This document shows positions 1-11,537 of a stretch of 64,000 bases of DNA, one piece after another. The stretch comes from Prinia subflava (taxonomy: Eukaryota; Chordata; Aves; Passeriformes; Cisticolidae). Both the position numbers and the translations under genes were made by a program. The stretch is taken from NCBI RefSeq assembly GCF_021018805.1, contig NC_086283.1, positions 15,079,162 through 15,143,161 of the forward strand, in the 5' to 3' direction. The number at the start of each line of letters is the position of its first letter. The first letter of the stretch is position 1. The notes beneath the pieces are model-generated. The model did not search any database, was not told the DNA's origin, and saw only the letters and a list, made by a program, of their open reading frames with translations.

Positions 1-1086
1 CAAGAAACTCTAAAATGCACTTTGACTCCTCATTATTATAATGCAGAGCATTTAAAAGCTAATTTGTCACAAGCACCACAAAGGCAGGACCCCATTATTA
101 ACACAGCAGGGGCCACTTACGTGGAGGATCCAGCTGAACTGTCCAGAGGAGCAAAACAGGGAACACAGCCATAATATCCAATACTTTAGGAAAGTTTACT
201 GTGGACTTCAGCCTCCTTATATTACCCCAAGCAGATGGAAGACCATTTCTGTGTGGATTAGACATTTGAGATGAGCAAATTAGGATGAAGTTCAGCATAT
301 GGGCTGCATAGTCTCTAACCTGCTAATGAGTAGCACTGTTAGAAAGGCCAGAGAACTGGATCTGAAGGACTAGACATGAGAGTCCCCATGGCTCAGTTTC
401 TAAACCATTTATATGCTCACCCTTCGTGTGAGGTGGTGCCTAAGCATCAAACAGCCTCCTGAAGAAAATCCCAGTGTCAGATGGACTGCATGCAGATCCA
501 TCTCCACATGGGCCAGGTATCATTTCCACTGTGGGATCTGAAACGAGGCAAGTTGGTGTTTTCAATCTGCTGTCTCAGATCAGCAGACATTGGAACAAAA
601 GAGTCCAGTTAATTTTACAGCCTTTACATGACTGAAAAGCATCTAGCTAAGAGTGATTTCTTAGATGGCTTCAGCTGTAGCATGGTTTTAACTAAATTAG
701 GACTGAATGGAAAGTATTTCAAATACGGAAATTCACTGTCCAACGCCATTGCCAAGCAGAAGAGAAACTTATCCAGGGAAAAGATAATTAACATCACAAC
801 AAATCCTACAGAAGATTTCCTGAGGCATTACCACAAGGTAATAAGTTATAATCACCAACAGTGATAATTATAGCTAGCACAGGACTACAAAATGCAGGCA
901 TGCCTTCATCTATCCAGCACCACCAGTCTCAGGTCACTGCTATTGACAGGACATGATAACCCAGAAGAATTAAGACATTTCAACACTGCTTCATCACAAC
1001 GTGCTTGAATTACTTAGATCAAAACAGTTGCAGCATGTCAACCATTTTTACCATAAGTCTTCTAACAGAAGGGATTTTATATACTG
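1..1086. other. Unique noncoding sequence
   Basis: I see no recognisable gene or repeat here. A 78-codon open frame at 628-864 (+) has no recognisable motif, and I treat it as chance. The stretch ends at the target-site duplication of the solo LTR that follows. Confidence 0.6.
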
Positions 1087-1091
1087 CTAGT
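1087..1091. repeat. Target-site duplication CTAGT, left copy
   Basis: Five bases identical to 1927-1931, directly abutting the TG end of the LTR at 1092. They mark the integration site. Confidence 0.65.
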
Positions 1092-1926
1092 TGTCTTGAT
1101 TTGAAAGACAGATACCTGCTAGGGAGGGGGCAGGACCTCCCTAGAGACGGAGAATTCAAATCCCCTCCCTCCAAATTATTCTGATTTAGAAAATTAAAGG
1201 AGCTTTCAGACAGAGGTATGAGGATAGGAATAAGAGCTCTTTACTAGTATATATGACAAAACAACAAACAAACAACAACTACAGCATTAATAATAAACAG
1301 AACAAGGAACGTGGAGGGCTTTCTTTCCCAAAAACGCCCAGGGCAGTTTGATCTCGGTGCCCCTGCAGGACTCTGAGAGGCCGAGCTGGAAGGGAGGAAA
1401 GTCCCGGGCTGGTGGATGAGATGAGGAGCTCTGTGCTGGCAGCTGGAATGGCAGGGGGTGTCCCGGCAGGGCTGGGCAGGGCAGGGCTACAGAGTAGCCG
1501 GGGAACCTCAAAGCTCCAAAGAAGCAGCGGCGGTGGGGGGAGGGCTGGAGAAAACGAGCTCAGGATTGAGCTCAGCTCATCTGCTGTACACGAGCAGATG
1601 ACGATAGATTTCCCAGGACGAGACAGAGGCAGAGTGATGGCCGTGAACTCTTCCTGTAGTGGGGGCAGCGTGACTGTCCTCCTCGATGCCAAAAAGCAAC
1701 AGTGAGCCACTGCCCCCCCAGCTCTGTCTTTTACCTTTCCCAAAGGTCACGTTTTCTCTTCCTTTTGATAGAAACTCCTGGAGACTCAAAAACAATAGGT
1801 GTAGCCTTGTGCTGCCATCTCCTTTGACCACTTCCTTTGTTTTGGTTAAGCACTGTCGTTAAGTTTTCCTAGCAACTTATAGGGAAAAATCCTGTAAGTT
1901 AAAAGAAGCAAATCTAACCCCCAACA
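1092..1926 (-). mobile_element. Solo LTR, ERVL-type, 835 bp
   Basis: The element is flanked by a perfect 5-bp duplication, CTAGT, at 1087-1091 and 1927-1931. Read on the minus strand it starts TGTTGGGGGTTAG and ends AATCAAGACA, so it has the usual TG...CA ends. The middle (about 1300-1720) is G/C-rich and supplies several overlapping open frames on both strands that are not genes. A variant poly(A) signal (AGTAAA on the minus strand, near 1240) and the family's usual start support the minus orientation. A 5-bp duplication fits a class III (ERVL-like) element. No internal viral sequence is attached, so it is a recombined solo LTR. Family assignment is from memory. Confidence 0.72.
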
Positions 1927-1931
1927 CTAGT
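1927..1931. repeat. Target-site duplication CTAGT, right copy
   Basis: Matches 1087-1091 and abuts the CA end of the LTR at 1926. Confidence 0.65.
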
Positions 1932-4900
1932 TAATACATGTGGCAGTCTCCGAGGTAGGAGGGTATCATACAGCAAGTTGCAAATGTATCCAAGCTACTT
2001 TAGCCCTTGTTTAGCATGTTTTCTTCAAGCTTTAAGTTTTCAGAAGTATGATAACAGAAAGAAGCAGCATTCTTCAGTTCTCAGAGAAGGAAAAGTGGTA
2101 TGTCTAGGTGAGAGTCCCAGCGGGAGGACGGGTACATCCCACCTGAGGGAATGCAATCTTAAACTTCAACAAGTCTTCAATCAGACTGATTTGTAACCCA
2201 TCATTACTGATCACTGATTGCTCCTAAGTTACATGGCAGAGCACTTGATAACAAATTATCCCCTTCATCTCTGTGCCAGGAGAAGAAAGGCATCACTAAG
2301 TCAGTATACAGAACATTTACTACAGAAAACACATTTGGTCCCTTAAAAATGAAGCCGCCTTACCAGAGTTTGGATAGGATCTGAAAAAATCTTCCATTCA
2401 CCTAGCTCAGTTGAAAAAAACAAACAAACAAACAAACAACAACCAAAACAAACCAAAAACAAAAACCCCAACCAAACACACACATGGCATTAAACAAAAC
2501 ATTAAATTTTATGTTGAAAAACTTACATGGCTAATGAAGATACATTATTAGATTCTACTACCTCATGCCTGATGCATGGATTGAGTAGTATACACTCCCA
2601 AAGAACACATGTCAAAAAATATACCATGTCAAGCATTGATGACTAATGAGATGAGAATGAAGAAACAAAACAATCCTGTCATTCGCACTCCTGGTATTGA
2701 AATGCTCAGCATTTGATACCAAGAGCTGGGCAAGGACCAAAGCAAGACTTGCCTTTCTTTCCAGTTCCATTGCCTTGGAAATCATCTTTTGTTCCTCAGA
2801 ACCAGGATCACCCTCTGGGTGAAGCAAGATACTGACAGCTATGGGAAATGAAAATTTTTGTCCTGTTGCAGGCTGGACTTGAGGGCATGCTCAGCCAGTG
2901 ACAAAGGTACCTCTAGGGCAATCAGTGGGAGCAGAGGGTCTGCCAGCTTTACCTTTACATTTACATTTGTAAATGTCTCATTTAGTACTTCAGACTTGTG
3001 GATTTGGCCTGTTTACACTCAGAGAATCCAGAATATGCAGAAGGAATGTATCAACTTCTAGTAAATATTATGCTGACTCATGACCCTAATGGACGGGGGA
3101 TATGCAGACTGTATTGAAATTTTTTATTGCAGAAGAAAAGAGGCATTGATTCTTTGATATCAAAGAATGCAAAATATAGGCAGAGGTTCTAGGGTCCTAA
3201 AGGCCTCCTCCACCTTGAGCCTGAATCAGTGAGCTCTTTTTAGGCAATAAGGGTCAATTAGAGGATGTTAACATTACAATGCTGGGGGATTCTGACGAGT
3301 GAAGGATAGTGGGGGAAAGGCATACCCAGCAGATCCTGTACTTCCAATAAAGCTGGAGAAAAAAAGCAATATAGCTTTTAATAGACAGTAGAGCCTCACA
3401 TTCAATAATAATGAGCAGTAAGGGCCTGTAAGTAGTGTCACAATACTAATGTTTGGAGCAATGGGAAAAAGAACTTGGCAGCCACTCTAGCAACCTACAA
3501 AATATACAATGGAGGTACTAAACTACCCCATGAGTACAGATATATGTGCTAGAATGTCCTTTCCATTGTCAAGATGCAAGTTAAATGCTCAAAAAAACTT
3601 TGTTTTAAAAAGTCTGTACAAGTTATACCTCCCACAGGAAACAGCACAGAAGGCTTAAATCTGTTTACTAATGGACCAGACCTTGGATGAACCTGAGATT
3701 GACATCCCAGGTCCAGTACTGAACATGGTAATCCCTCAGGGGGGTAGGCTTCAGAGAAACTAGGCAAAGCAGGATACGTGAACTCCACTTCAAGTAGAGC
3801 TCAAGAAAGGAGCACAGCCAAGAAGAGTAAATCAATACCCTATTAGACTGGAAGTGTGTAAAGGATTGGAGCCCTTGATAAATACTGGACTGCTTGGGGA
3901 GTACCACTCTGAATTAAATACTCCTATTTTACCAGTAATGAAGCCCCATTCTCAGGACTATGGACTGGCACAGAAGTTAAGAGCCATAAACTAAATATCT
4001 ATGAATATATAGACATGCACACATACCCCACCATACCACTCCTTACACCTTGATAACCTCAGTTCCAGAAACAAATGCTTATTTTACTGGTTTTGGATTT
4101 AAAGGGTATTTTTTTTAATACCATCAGAAAACAAATAAAACCAGTTTGTGCCTTCAAAGCAGAAATCCCATAATGGGAAGAAAGGTGTAGCTGTGCTTTA
4201 CTGTGCCCCTTCATGAGTTGAAAACAGCTCTACTCTGATTGGTTACACATTAGCAAAAACATATTGCCACTGGAACAATGGCAAAGTTACAATAACAATA
4301 TAATTTTGTTGGAATATATTGATGAAAGAGGAAAAATTGATTGGCATAAATACCAAAATGTTAAAAAACAACCCCCCCCCCAAAAAATCAGAAGTTTAGT
4401 GGAGAACTCTATATCAACGCATTCTCAGAACTGCTGAAATTATGAGATCCTTATCAAGAAGTTACATCAAGAAATCAATGTGGAAACAGATGTCCAAGAA
4501 GTATCAAAGTTTCTGCAGTTTAATGGGATTTACATACCCTCTGTAAGCTCCAGTCTAGCAAAAAGTTGAAGGGTAGGATTGAAAAAAAGCAACAAAATTT
4601 TTCACAGTTTTGCCTGGCAATTCAGATCAAATAGGTAGATGTCTTGCTGACTGCCTTGATGAGACTCACTTACCCAGCCAGAGAGTGAGTCGTTTTGAAG
4701 TATTGTAGGCAAAGTCATATCCAGCTAAAACACTGGGCAATTGAAGCAATCAAATGCATGTTCAAGGGGAGCGAATGAGAAAAGGTTATTCGCTGTCTAT
4801 TTTGCACATTTTATCATCTTTACATAGGTACTTCAGTCAGTGAGCACCTTTGCCCCTGGTCAGTACACAACTTTCAAGATGGAAACTTTATATCCTCACT

Positions 4901-7569
4901 TAGAGAGATGAGCCACGGAAAGAAAACTGAAAAGGACCTTGCATTGTACTGGTGGTTACACAGACAGCTGTAGGGCTCTTAAAACTATACTGATGCACCA
5001 AAACCTGTCATAAAATCAGAAACTGTATGTTTATGGTGGTCTTTCTGGTTACAGAAAAAACTGGTTTTTTCAAATACAAGGTGTGACTTCTAAGAAATGC
5101 TCTGTGGATATGTCCATAAGTCTCAAAGGGGAGAATTTGATGTCAGTTGAGGTTAAAAATCCACAAAGAAGTTCACAGTAACTCTAGGTTGGTTTTGAAA
5201 CCATGACAACAGTGTACCAGAGCAATGGAAGAGTGAAGAGCCCCCAGGAACAGAGCATTATAAATCCTTATTTCACTGACAATTAATTGTTCAAATAGAC
5301 TCAAGCAGAAACTGTAATTGAGTATATGATTAAATAATAACTTGGTGTTAGCTGATAGGATGAAAATATAACCTCAAGTTACCCCAGATTATTGTAATGC
5401 TAAAAAACACGTCCAGTGAAATTTATATATGCAAATGATAACACAATGAACCAGACCAAGACCACCACACATGCATAAAGAATTTTGTTATATAACTGTG
5501 AGTGACCAGACATCTCTTTCTGTATTATTCATTATTTATTTCCTTTTTGGATAAAAGACTGCCTGCTTCCTAGAAGGTGTGTTGGTAGTATTAGATGTCT
5601 GGCACCCTATCTTGCAGAATGGTAATTAAATCAAATATCTCAACTCCTTTTGTAGATTGGCTCTTGAACACTGGGTGAAAGAACCCTGCTTTAGGGACAG
5701 CAGTATTAACTGGTTGCCTATTGCTCTATTCAGTGGCTCCATCAAAGCAAACATCACAGTTGGGTGCCTCACTTTGGTTCCAAATCAAAGAAATGCAATG
5801 AGAAAAGCACCAGTGGCCAGATCAGGTTGGCCACATGAAAACAGGAGGTCAGAAACAGAGCAGTTTATTTTTCAGAAAGCATTGTGTGATGTTCTTGTTC
5901 AACAGGAGCCAACGATGCTAATTTTTGACTGCTACTAGGAGCACTGCATGGTTATTTCCATTTCCAGAAAAATTTGGAGAATGTACATTTCCTGAGTCAA
6001 AGCCTGCAGTTCTGGGTACCCTACCAGCAACAACTGCTGCAAGAGCTCAGCATATGAAGGACTGGAAAGAGAAGGGTGTCAAGCTTAGCCCTAGTCCTCC
6101 TGTGGTCATTTCACAGTTAAAAATACAAATTAGATACCAACAATTTGTTTTTGTTTTGCTTATGAAAAAAAATCTACTAAATCAAGAAATTACCTCTGAT
6201 TCTGTTTTTATACTGAGCTGTTAAAAATGCTAAATAGTTATCATGAAGCTTTTGATTTTTCTTGAAATATACAGACATAATCTCATGTAATTTCCAAATA
6301 GATTGTAATTCCTGAATTACTTTCCTCCCACCTATTCAAAGTTTATTATGTTATAGGCTTTATGCCAAGGTCATCAGTTTGCACACAATGTAGATGTTAG
6401 GCTATTTTATTGGCATTTCTGAATGGAAATGTCTCTTGACTATTGATTTGTAAACTCTTGAAAAATCTATGCTTTCTTTCACAGCTGAAAAAATGAGACA
6501 ATATGGTTGACACAAACACTTTATGATGTCAGGTACACACAGCTATTATTGTGGAGAACTGTGCTTCAGTGGCTTTCAGTCTGGTCTTCATTCAGCACAA
6601 ATCCTCTTGTCTCTATGTCTTCTTGTGTTTGGCATTCCCTGAAACCATTTCCTTAAGTGCCTATAGAAATGTAAAAAAAGACATGAAATACATCAACAAT
6701 TACTGTACCTGACCTTAGGAAAACTATTCTCCTAAATTAAAGTACACTTGAATGAGGAGATCATGTGGAAAAACATCCAGTAGCAATTAAAAAATATCCA
6801 GGATCAGAGATTCTACCCAAGTCTTTGGTAAACCCTGCTGTCTCCCCTTACCCTGGAGTAGGGTTCTCTTTTGGTTTCTCTATTAAATGTCTCACAGAAT
6901 CCTACAAAAAACATCAGTGCTTGGCCTTTGCATTCCAGTTTGCCCTGAGTCACACAGCATGAAATGTGACTGTGCTGGCCATGGCGATCGTACTTCATCA
7001 AAGGGGTGTTTGAAACGAGCTCATGGAACACATGGTGAATGTACAAACTCTCCATGTGAATCTCAGAGCAACTGAATGTTCAGCTCTTGTATCTGGCAAG
7101 GACCAAAGAATACCACGATGCTCCTCAAGAATTGCATATTCACCAAGACAAGGAGACCCTTAAGTGAAACATGTCACTTCCCTAATGCAGATGGCAATTC
7201 TAGAACCCATAGTTATGGACTGCTGACCCAGGAGAAGAGCCTGACTACTGCCTTCATTTCTTCAGAAAACTCCTCCTCCATCTTCTTCGACACTCCAGCC
7301 TTCCTTTGCCCTTTTCTTTCTTTCCTCTCCCTTGAAGAAATTTACCCATCCACTCCGTAATCTTACTTTTTGTGCAGACAACTTGCGTGTCACAGTTTTT
7401 TTCCCTCTTTAGAATATGCTACTAAGTAGCAAAGGCTAAAGACAAGAACAATAAATAAGAGCTCTGGGGAAAAAATTATCTCACTAAGCAAAAGGTAAAA
7501 ACCAAATTCCATTCTAGCCCAGAAACCTCTTCCACTACATAGCTGAAGAGATAACTAAAGAAATAACTA
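1932..7569. other. Unique noncoding sequence with short simple repeats
   Basis: No gene recognised. Open frames are all under 100 codons with no family signature. The stretch holds a CAAA-rich tract at 2414-2483 and a run of ten C at 4372-4381 preceded by A-rich sequence. The sequence is generally A/T-rich, as expected of avian intergenic or intronic DNA. Confidence 0.6.
2414..2483. repeat. CAAA-rich simple repeat
   Basis: A-rich tract opening with a run of seven A, followed by about four CAAA units, then degenerate CCAAAA/CAAAAAC units and a short CACACA end. It is low-complexity DNA with no coding potential. Confidence 0.85.
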
Positions 7570-7590
7570 AATAATAATAATAATAACAAC

Positions 7591-7642
<52 letters not shown>

Positions 7643-7646
7643 TAAT
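7570..7646. repeat. AAT/ATT trinucleotide microsatellite
   Basis: About 25 AAT units, interrupted by AACAAC near 7586. The minus-strand readings as poly-isoleucine or poly-leucine are artefacts of the repeat. Such arrays are typically length-polymorphic. Confidence 0.95.
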
Positions 7647-9900
7647 CCCATGTATTTGAATGAATGAAAACACAGGTGAATGCAATGCCACCTTTAACAC
7701 TGGTACCAAAATAAATGTTTAAAAAGCAACCCTCCTGAGAAGCCAGGAAAACACAAGGATCCTTGTGAATAAGTGATCCTCTGTGACATCCACAGGAATA
7801 AGTAGAACAAATCCCTGACTCTAGCTGCAGGGCACTTCTTAGCTGAACTGCCTTCCCAAACAGAAAGGGACTCGGTTCCACTGGAGTTCAGCTGTGAAAC
7901 ACCCATCTGTATCTACAAACTGTTAGAGGCAGCTAACTTCAGTCTCAGGAAACATACTGATATTTTGGCTGATGGCAGCACTTCAGCTAAACAAGCATGG
8001 TAAATAGCAAGGAGTTACGCAAGGAGAAAGGAAAATGTATGTCTAAAACCAGCATGTGAGCCTAGGGCCTGCAAGTCAGACAGCACAGCACCTCCACTGA
8101 AGCTTCCACACACTGAATGTTACAGATGAACTACCATTGCTCTACGATACAGGAAGGGATTTAAGCACATGCATTAAACATTTTGTTAAGCTTCAGTCTG
8201 ACCTGCTGAGATGTATAAACAGACAGCTTCCACTCTGTTTAATCCATTTAAAACATGTCTGACACCTTCAATGCTCTTAACTCTGGTCTTCAGTTGCATC
8301 ACTTAGCCCCGGTGGCTGAGCCAGTGTTCAGGGTCCTACACATATATTATTATCTCTGCTAAGAAAGAGTAAGCACAGGGAAGCCCTGCTGGTCTTGGGA
8401 GTGGAGCTGGGGGGATGTCTGGGGGCCTAGAAACCAACCTTTTTCCGACTGCTGGGTGCACACAATTCCACCATCACCCCTCTGACTACTACACAAAAAA
8501 ATTTCTATAATGGGTTTACTTTATATCCTTCTCTTTTCCTGAGTATTCTTGTTAAGGAATCTCAATGCTCTTGTAAAACCAGAGCACAATCTGGTTTCTG
8601 TCACAGAAATCACAGTGCAGAGATGGATTTGTTTTCTGTTTTGTCTATGTTACCTCTTAGACTATGCTTTTTATTCCTTCAGATACTTTAATTGGGCTTA
8701 TAATTAGACCGTGCCTCCCTACCTTTGTGCACATTTTGCCAGCTTCCTTTCCTAAGTGCAAAATCCTAACAATATTAACATTCTCCTCTGGAACCTCTTG
8801 AGATCTTAGCAGTAATTTCATGCACCAATAATGCTTTACTGAAAATAAACAGACCTAAAACATTGGTAACCTGGGAATAATCAAGAAGTCACACGTGTCC
8901 TGATACAGAGCCAGGCTGCCTGGTGACCTCTGTAATTACGTCACTCATTACCATATTCCCAGCCAGCCACTTTCCCTCTGGGTGATGGAGTGAATACCTG
9001 TCCAGCTAAGCACACTGAAAAGGTGTGACCGACAAACCAATGAAACCTAATGGGATAGAACCCAGGTGTCACAAAGGTTTAGGCTCACTGGAGTGATTTT
9101 GTTGTAGGAATTGATGATTAGAGGCCAGGTCCTGCAGCAGGAAACTGATTTTTACTCTGGCGTAGCTGTAACATTGTATGTTTCAAAGGATTCAAGACAT
9201 CTCTTGCATTACTAGGCATTCCTATTAATGACAGGTCAAACTCTGTAATACCGTTCTGGACACAGGCATGTGAGACTCCACTACTGCTTAAAATGAGGTA
9301 ACTATTCCCCTCAAAAGCACTGATGCTTCCATATCCAAATATCTGTCCACACACAGCAAAGAAACCTTGGTCATGAGCCAAGGAATGTGCAAATGTCAAA
9401 ATAATGTATTTAAGACACAACCAAAATGAAACACCACACAAATACACACAACAACACATAACACACCTGAATTTTAATCCTCCAAACACTGAGACATATG
9501 AAGAATGAGACAAGTCTTCTGTCTTGGTACATACAGTAAATCTCTTTGCAACAGCAAAACACTTCCAGGCATCCCTTACAGCATAGATGCCTAGTGGTTC
9601 TCCTACAAATTACAAAACTTGGCACGAGTGCACACAAAAAACACAAGTTAGCTTTTTAGTTTCAAGATCATCTTCCTAATTGCAACTGGAACTTCAAGGG
9701 GTCAGAGACCACTAAAACAGGGAAATTGATTATTTGGTGATATTTGGAATCTTGGCTGCTGTCAGGTTTTAAAAGAAATTTCAAATAAATGTACACCAAA
9801 AAAACCCCACAAATATATCCTCTCTCAGATAGGAGGAAATGAGTACCTGGCCACTGCGATTCATCCCTGAAAATTTTTTCTGGGATTCCATGCAATTTCC
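7647..9900. other. Unique noncoding sequence
   Basis: No gene, RNA or transposon recognised. The longest open frame (131 codons, 9118-9513, minus) is cysteine- and serine-rich, has no recognisable domain, and has no supporting splice or promoter context. Confidence 0.55.
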
Positions 9901-9925
9901 AAAAAAAAAAAAAAAAAAACAAACA

Positions 9926-9957
<32 letters not shown>

Positions 9958-9973
9958 AAAAAACCAAAAAACA
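9901..9973. repeat. Poly(A) / AAAAC low-complexity tract
   Basis: A run of 19 A is followed by CAAAC units and about five AAAAC units, ending in another A run. It could be an old retroposed A-tail that expanded. I see no recognisable retrocopy directly upstream and no flanking duplication, so it is called only as a simple repeat. Confidence 0.9.
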
Positions 9974-10940
9974 CCACCCTAATTGTGCAATATTTATTTT
10001 CCCAGAAATTATTCCTCGTTTTCCTAAAACTCAATTATAAGACATTTCAGTCTTATGCGTTCATGTCGTTTCTACTCTAAGGTGGTCTAATAGAGAGAGA
10101 AAAACTACACCAAAGTTCGGTTCATTCACAGCCTTCCAAAACACAGAGATTGAATCATCCTCTGGGACTGATGTCTCCTGCTCACTGGCTTACACCAAAA
10201 TCTAACTGCAAGCACAAAGGATCTCTGTTGTTCTGACTAAGTCAACAGGGAACTGGAAAAGGTCTGTAATACTAAAAGGCAGAGAACAATAGTATACATC
10301 TCCAAGCAAATTACCTTATTTATAAAATATTTTAATTCAGTTCTGGTTTTTTGGTCTTAAACACAACAAAGCCACTTGTTTCGATTTCAATGAGCAGTTA
10401 TATTTCTGAATTTGCTGTTAAACTGAAGCAGAAAGAGTGAGTTTGTGGTTTTCAGAGGGTTTTTTCCCATTTTTGTAATGGCTTGTTGAAATCCACAGAA
10501 CAATCGTTTGCACTCATTATGTTTCAGTCTTCAATTACAGCATGACAGAGGAGCAATCTTATTTCAAAATTACTTTTTTAATGGGAATAAGTCAATCTCA
10601 TAATTTATTGAATTCTCAAACTTCAGCTACAATTGCAAACACTGTACATAAGTTAAATCAAGACAACAAATTACAGTAAGCAACATAAAACCACAGAAAT
10701 GTAATTAGACAGTTTCAACAGTTTTTCTTGTCAGGGCAATTGAAAGCATGCAGATGAATCTAAAACTTATACTGAATTTTGCTGAGTTCAGCCTTAGAAC
10801 CACCTCATGTGATAGAGTCAGAGACCTTTGGTCCATGCCTTGGGGTCAAGCTATGGCTGACAAATGCTTCAGGAAAAGCTGTTAAATTAGTCCTCACATC
10901 CAAGCCTTCATAGATTCATTCCCACTGGCACAAAATGGAT
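9974..10940. other. Unique noncoding sequence
   Basis: A/T-rich sequence with no recognisable coding or repeat content. Confidence 0.55.
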
Positions 10941-10945
10941 TTTAT
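10941..10945. repeat. Target-site duplication TTTAT, left copy
   Basis: Matches 11533-11537 and abuts the TG end at 10946. The site is A/T-rich, so a chance match is somewhat more likely than for the other LTRs. Confidence 0.55.
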
Positions 10946-11532
10946 TGTTTATTTTAATTGTTAATGGTTGGTTTGTTGCATGTACCCCAGTTATATTTCA
11001 TCTTGGTTTGTCCCGGTTGTTCCCCACCTCCTCACTGTTTGTCTGTCATTTTTCCCTCCCTTCGAGCCCTGCCTGTCACCTGAGGGCCCCTCCCGGGTTC
11101 CAGAAACCTCGAAGCTGAGAGTCGAGAGCTAGGCCAGGGCCGGGGGAGGTCCCCCCCTCTCCCTACCCTTGGGCCCTCTGAATGTCCCTCATCAGCGGAG
11201 CCACTCCCCAGAACATCCCAACCGGCTGGTTCCTTGTTCCCTTCCTTTTCTCCTCCCCCTGTAAAGCTGCTGTTCTCAGTTGCTCGGGGCTCTGCTGTGG
11301 CAGGTTCCTGAGGGTGAGGCAGTTCTTTCGGGGCTGCCAATAAACCTCTGTGAGTATCCACTCCAGAGTCCTCCTTTCTTTCCTCACCGGTGTTGCCACT
11401 TCCTGCAGCAGCAGAGGTCTTGTCACAGGATGGGCTCGGTTTGCCACATACCGAACCGTACCTTGTCTGTCCCTGGAGCCAGGGCTAGCCAGGGCGGGCT
11501 AAAAGAGGACAGCCCCACGAGGCATGGCAACA
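10946..11532 (+). mobile_element. Solo LTR, ERVL-like, 587 bp
   Basis: A 5-bp duplication, TTTAT, flanks the element at 10941-10945 and 11533-11537. The ends are TGTT...AACA, a short perfect inverted terminal repeat. The G/C-rich middle (about 11030-11300) is followed by a poly(A) signal AATAAA at 11339-11344 on the plus strand, which sets the orientation. The sequence after the signal, rich in CAGCAGCAGAGG-type words, would be U5. No internal retroviral sequence adjoins it. The open frames here (up to 109 codons) are incidental. The 5-bp duplication suggests a class III-type element; the exact family is unverified. Confidence 0.68.
11339..11344 (+). promoter_or_regulatory. LTR polyadenylation signal AATAAA
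   Basis: Canonical hexamer inside the solo LTR, placed after the G/C-rich U3 portion and about 190 bp before the LTR end. This fits an R/U5 junction region. Confidence 0.5.
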
Positions 11533-11537
11533 TTTAT
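11533..11537. repeat. Target-site duplication TTTAT, right copy
   Basis: Matches 10941-10945 and follows the CA end at 11532. Confidence 0.55.

Noticed and set aside
7476..7881. Minus-strand frames with poly-Leu or poly-Ile
   Set aside because: Translation of the AAT microsatellite; not genuine membrane proteins.
9118..9513. 131-codon minus frame
   Set aside because: No recognisable motif, no promoter or splice context, and within the length expected by chance in 64 kb.
9901..9973. Processed pseudogene poly(A) tail
   Set aside because: No recognisable coding or transcript-like sequence upstream and no flanking duplication.
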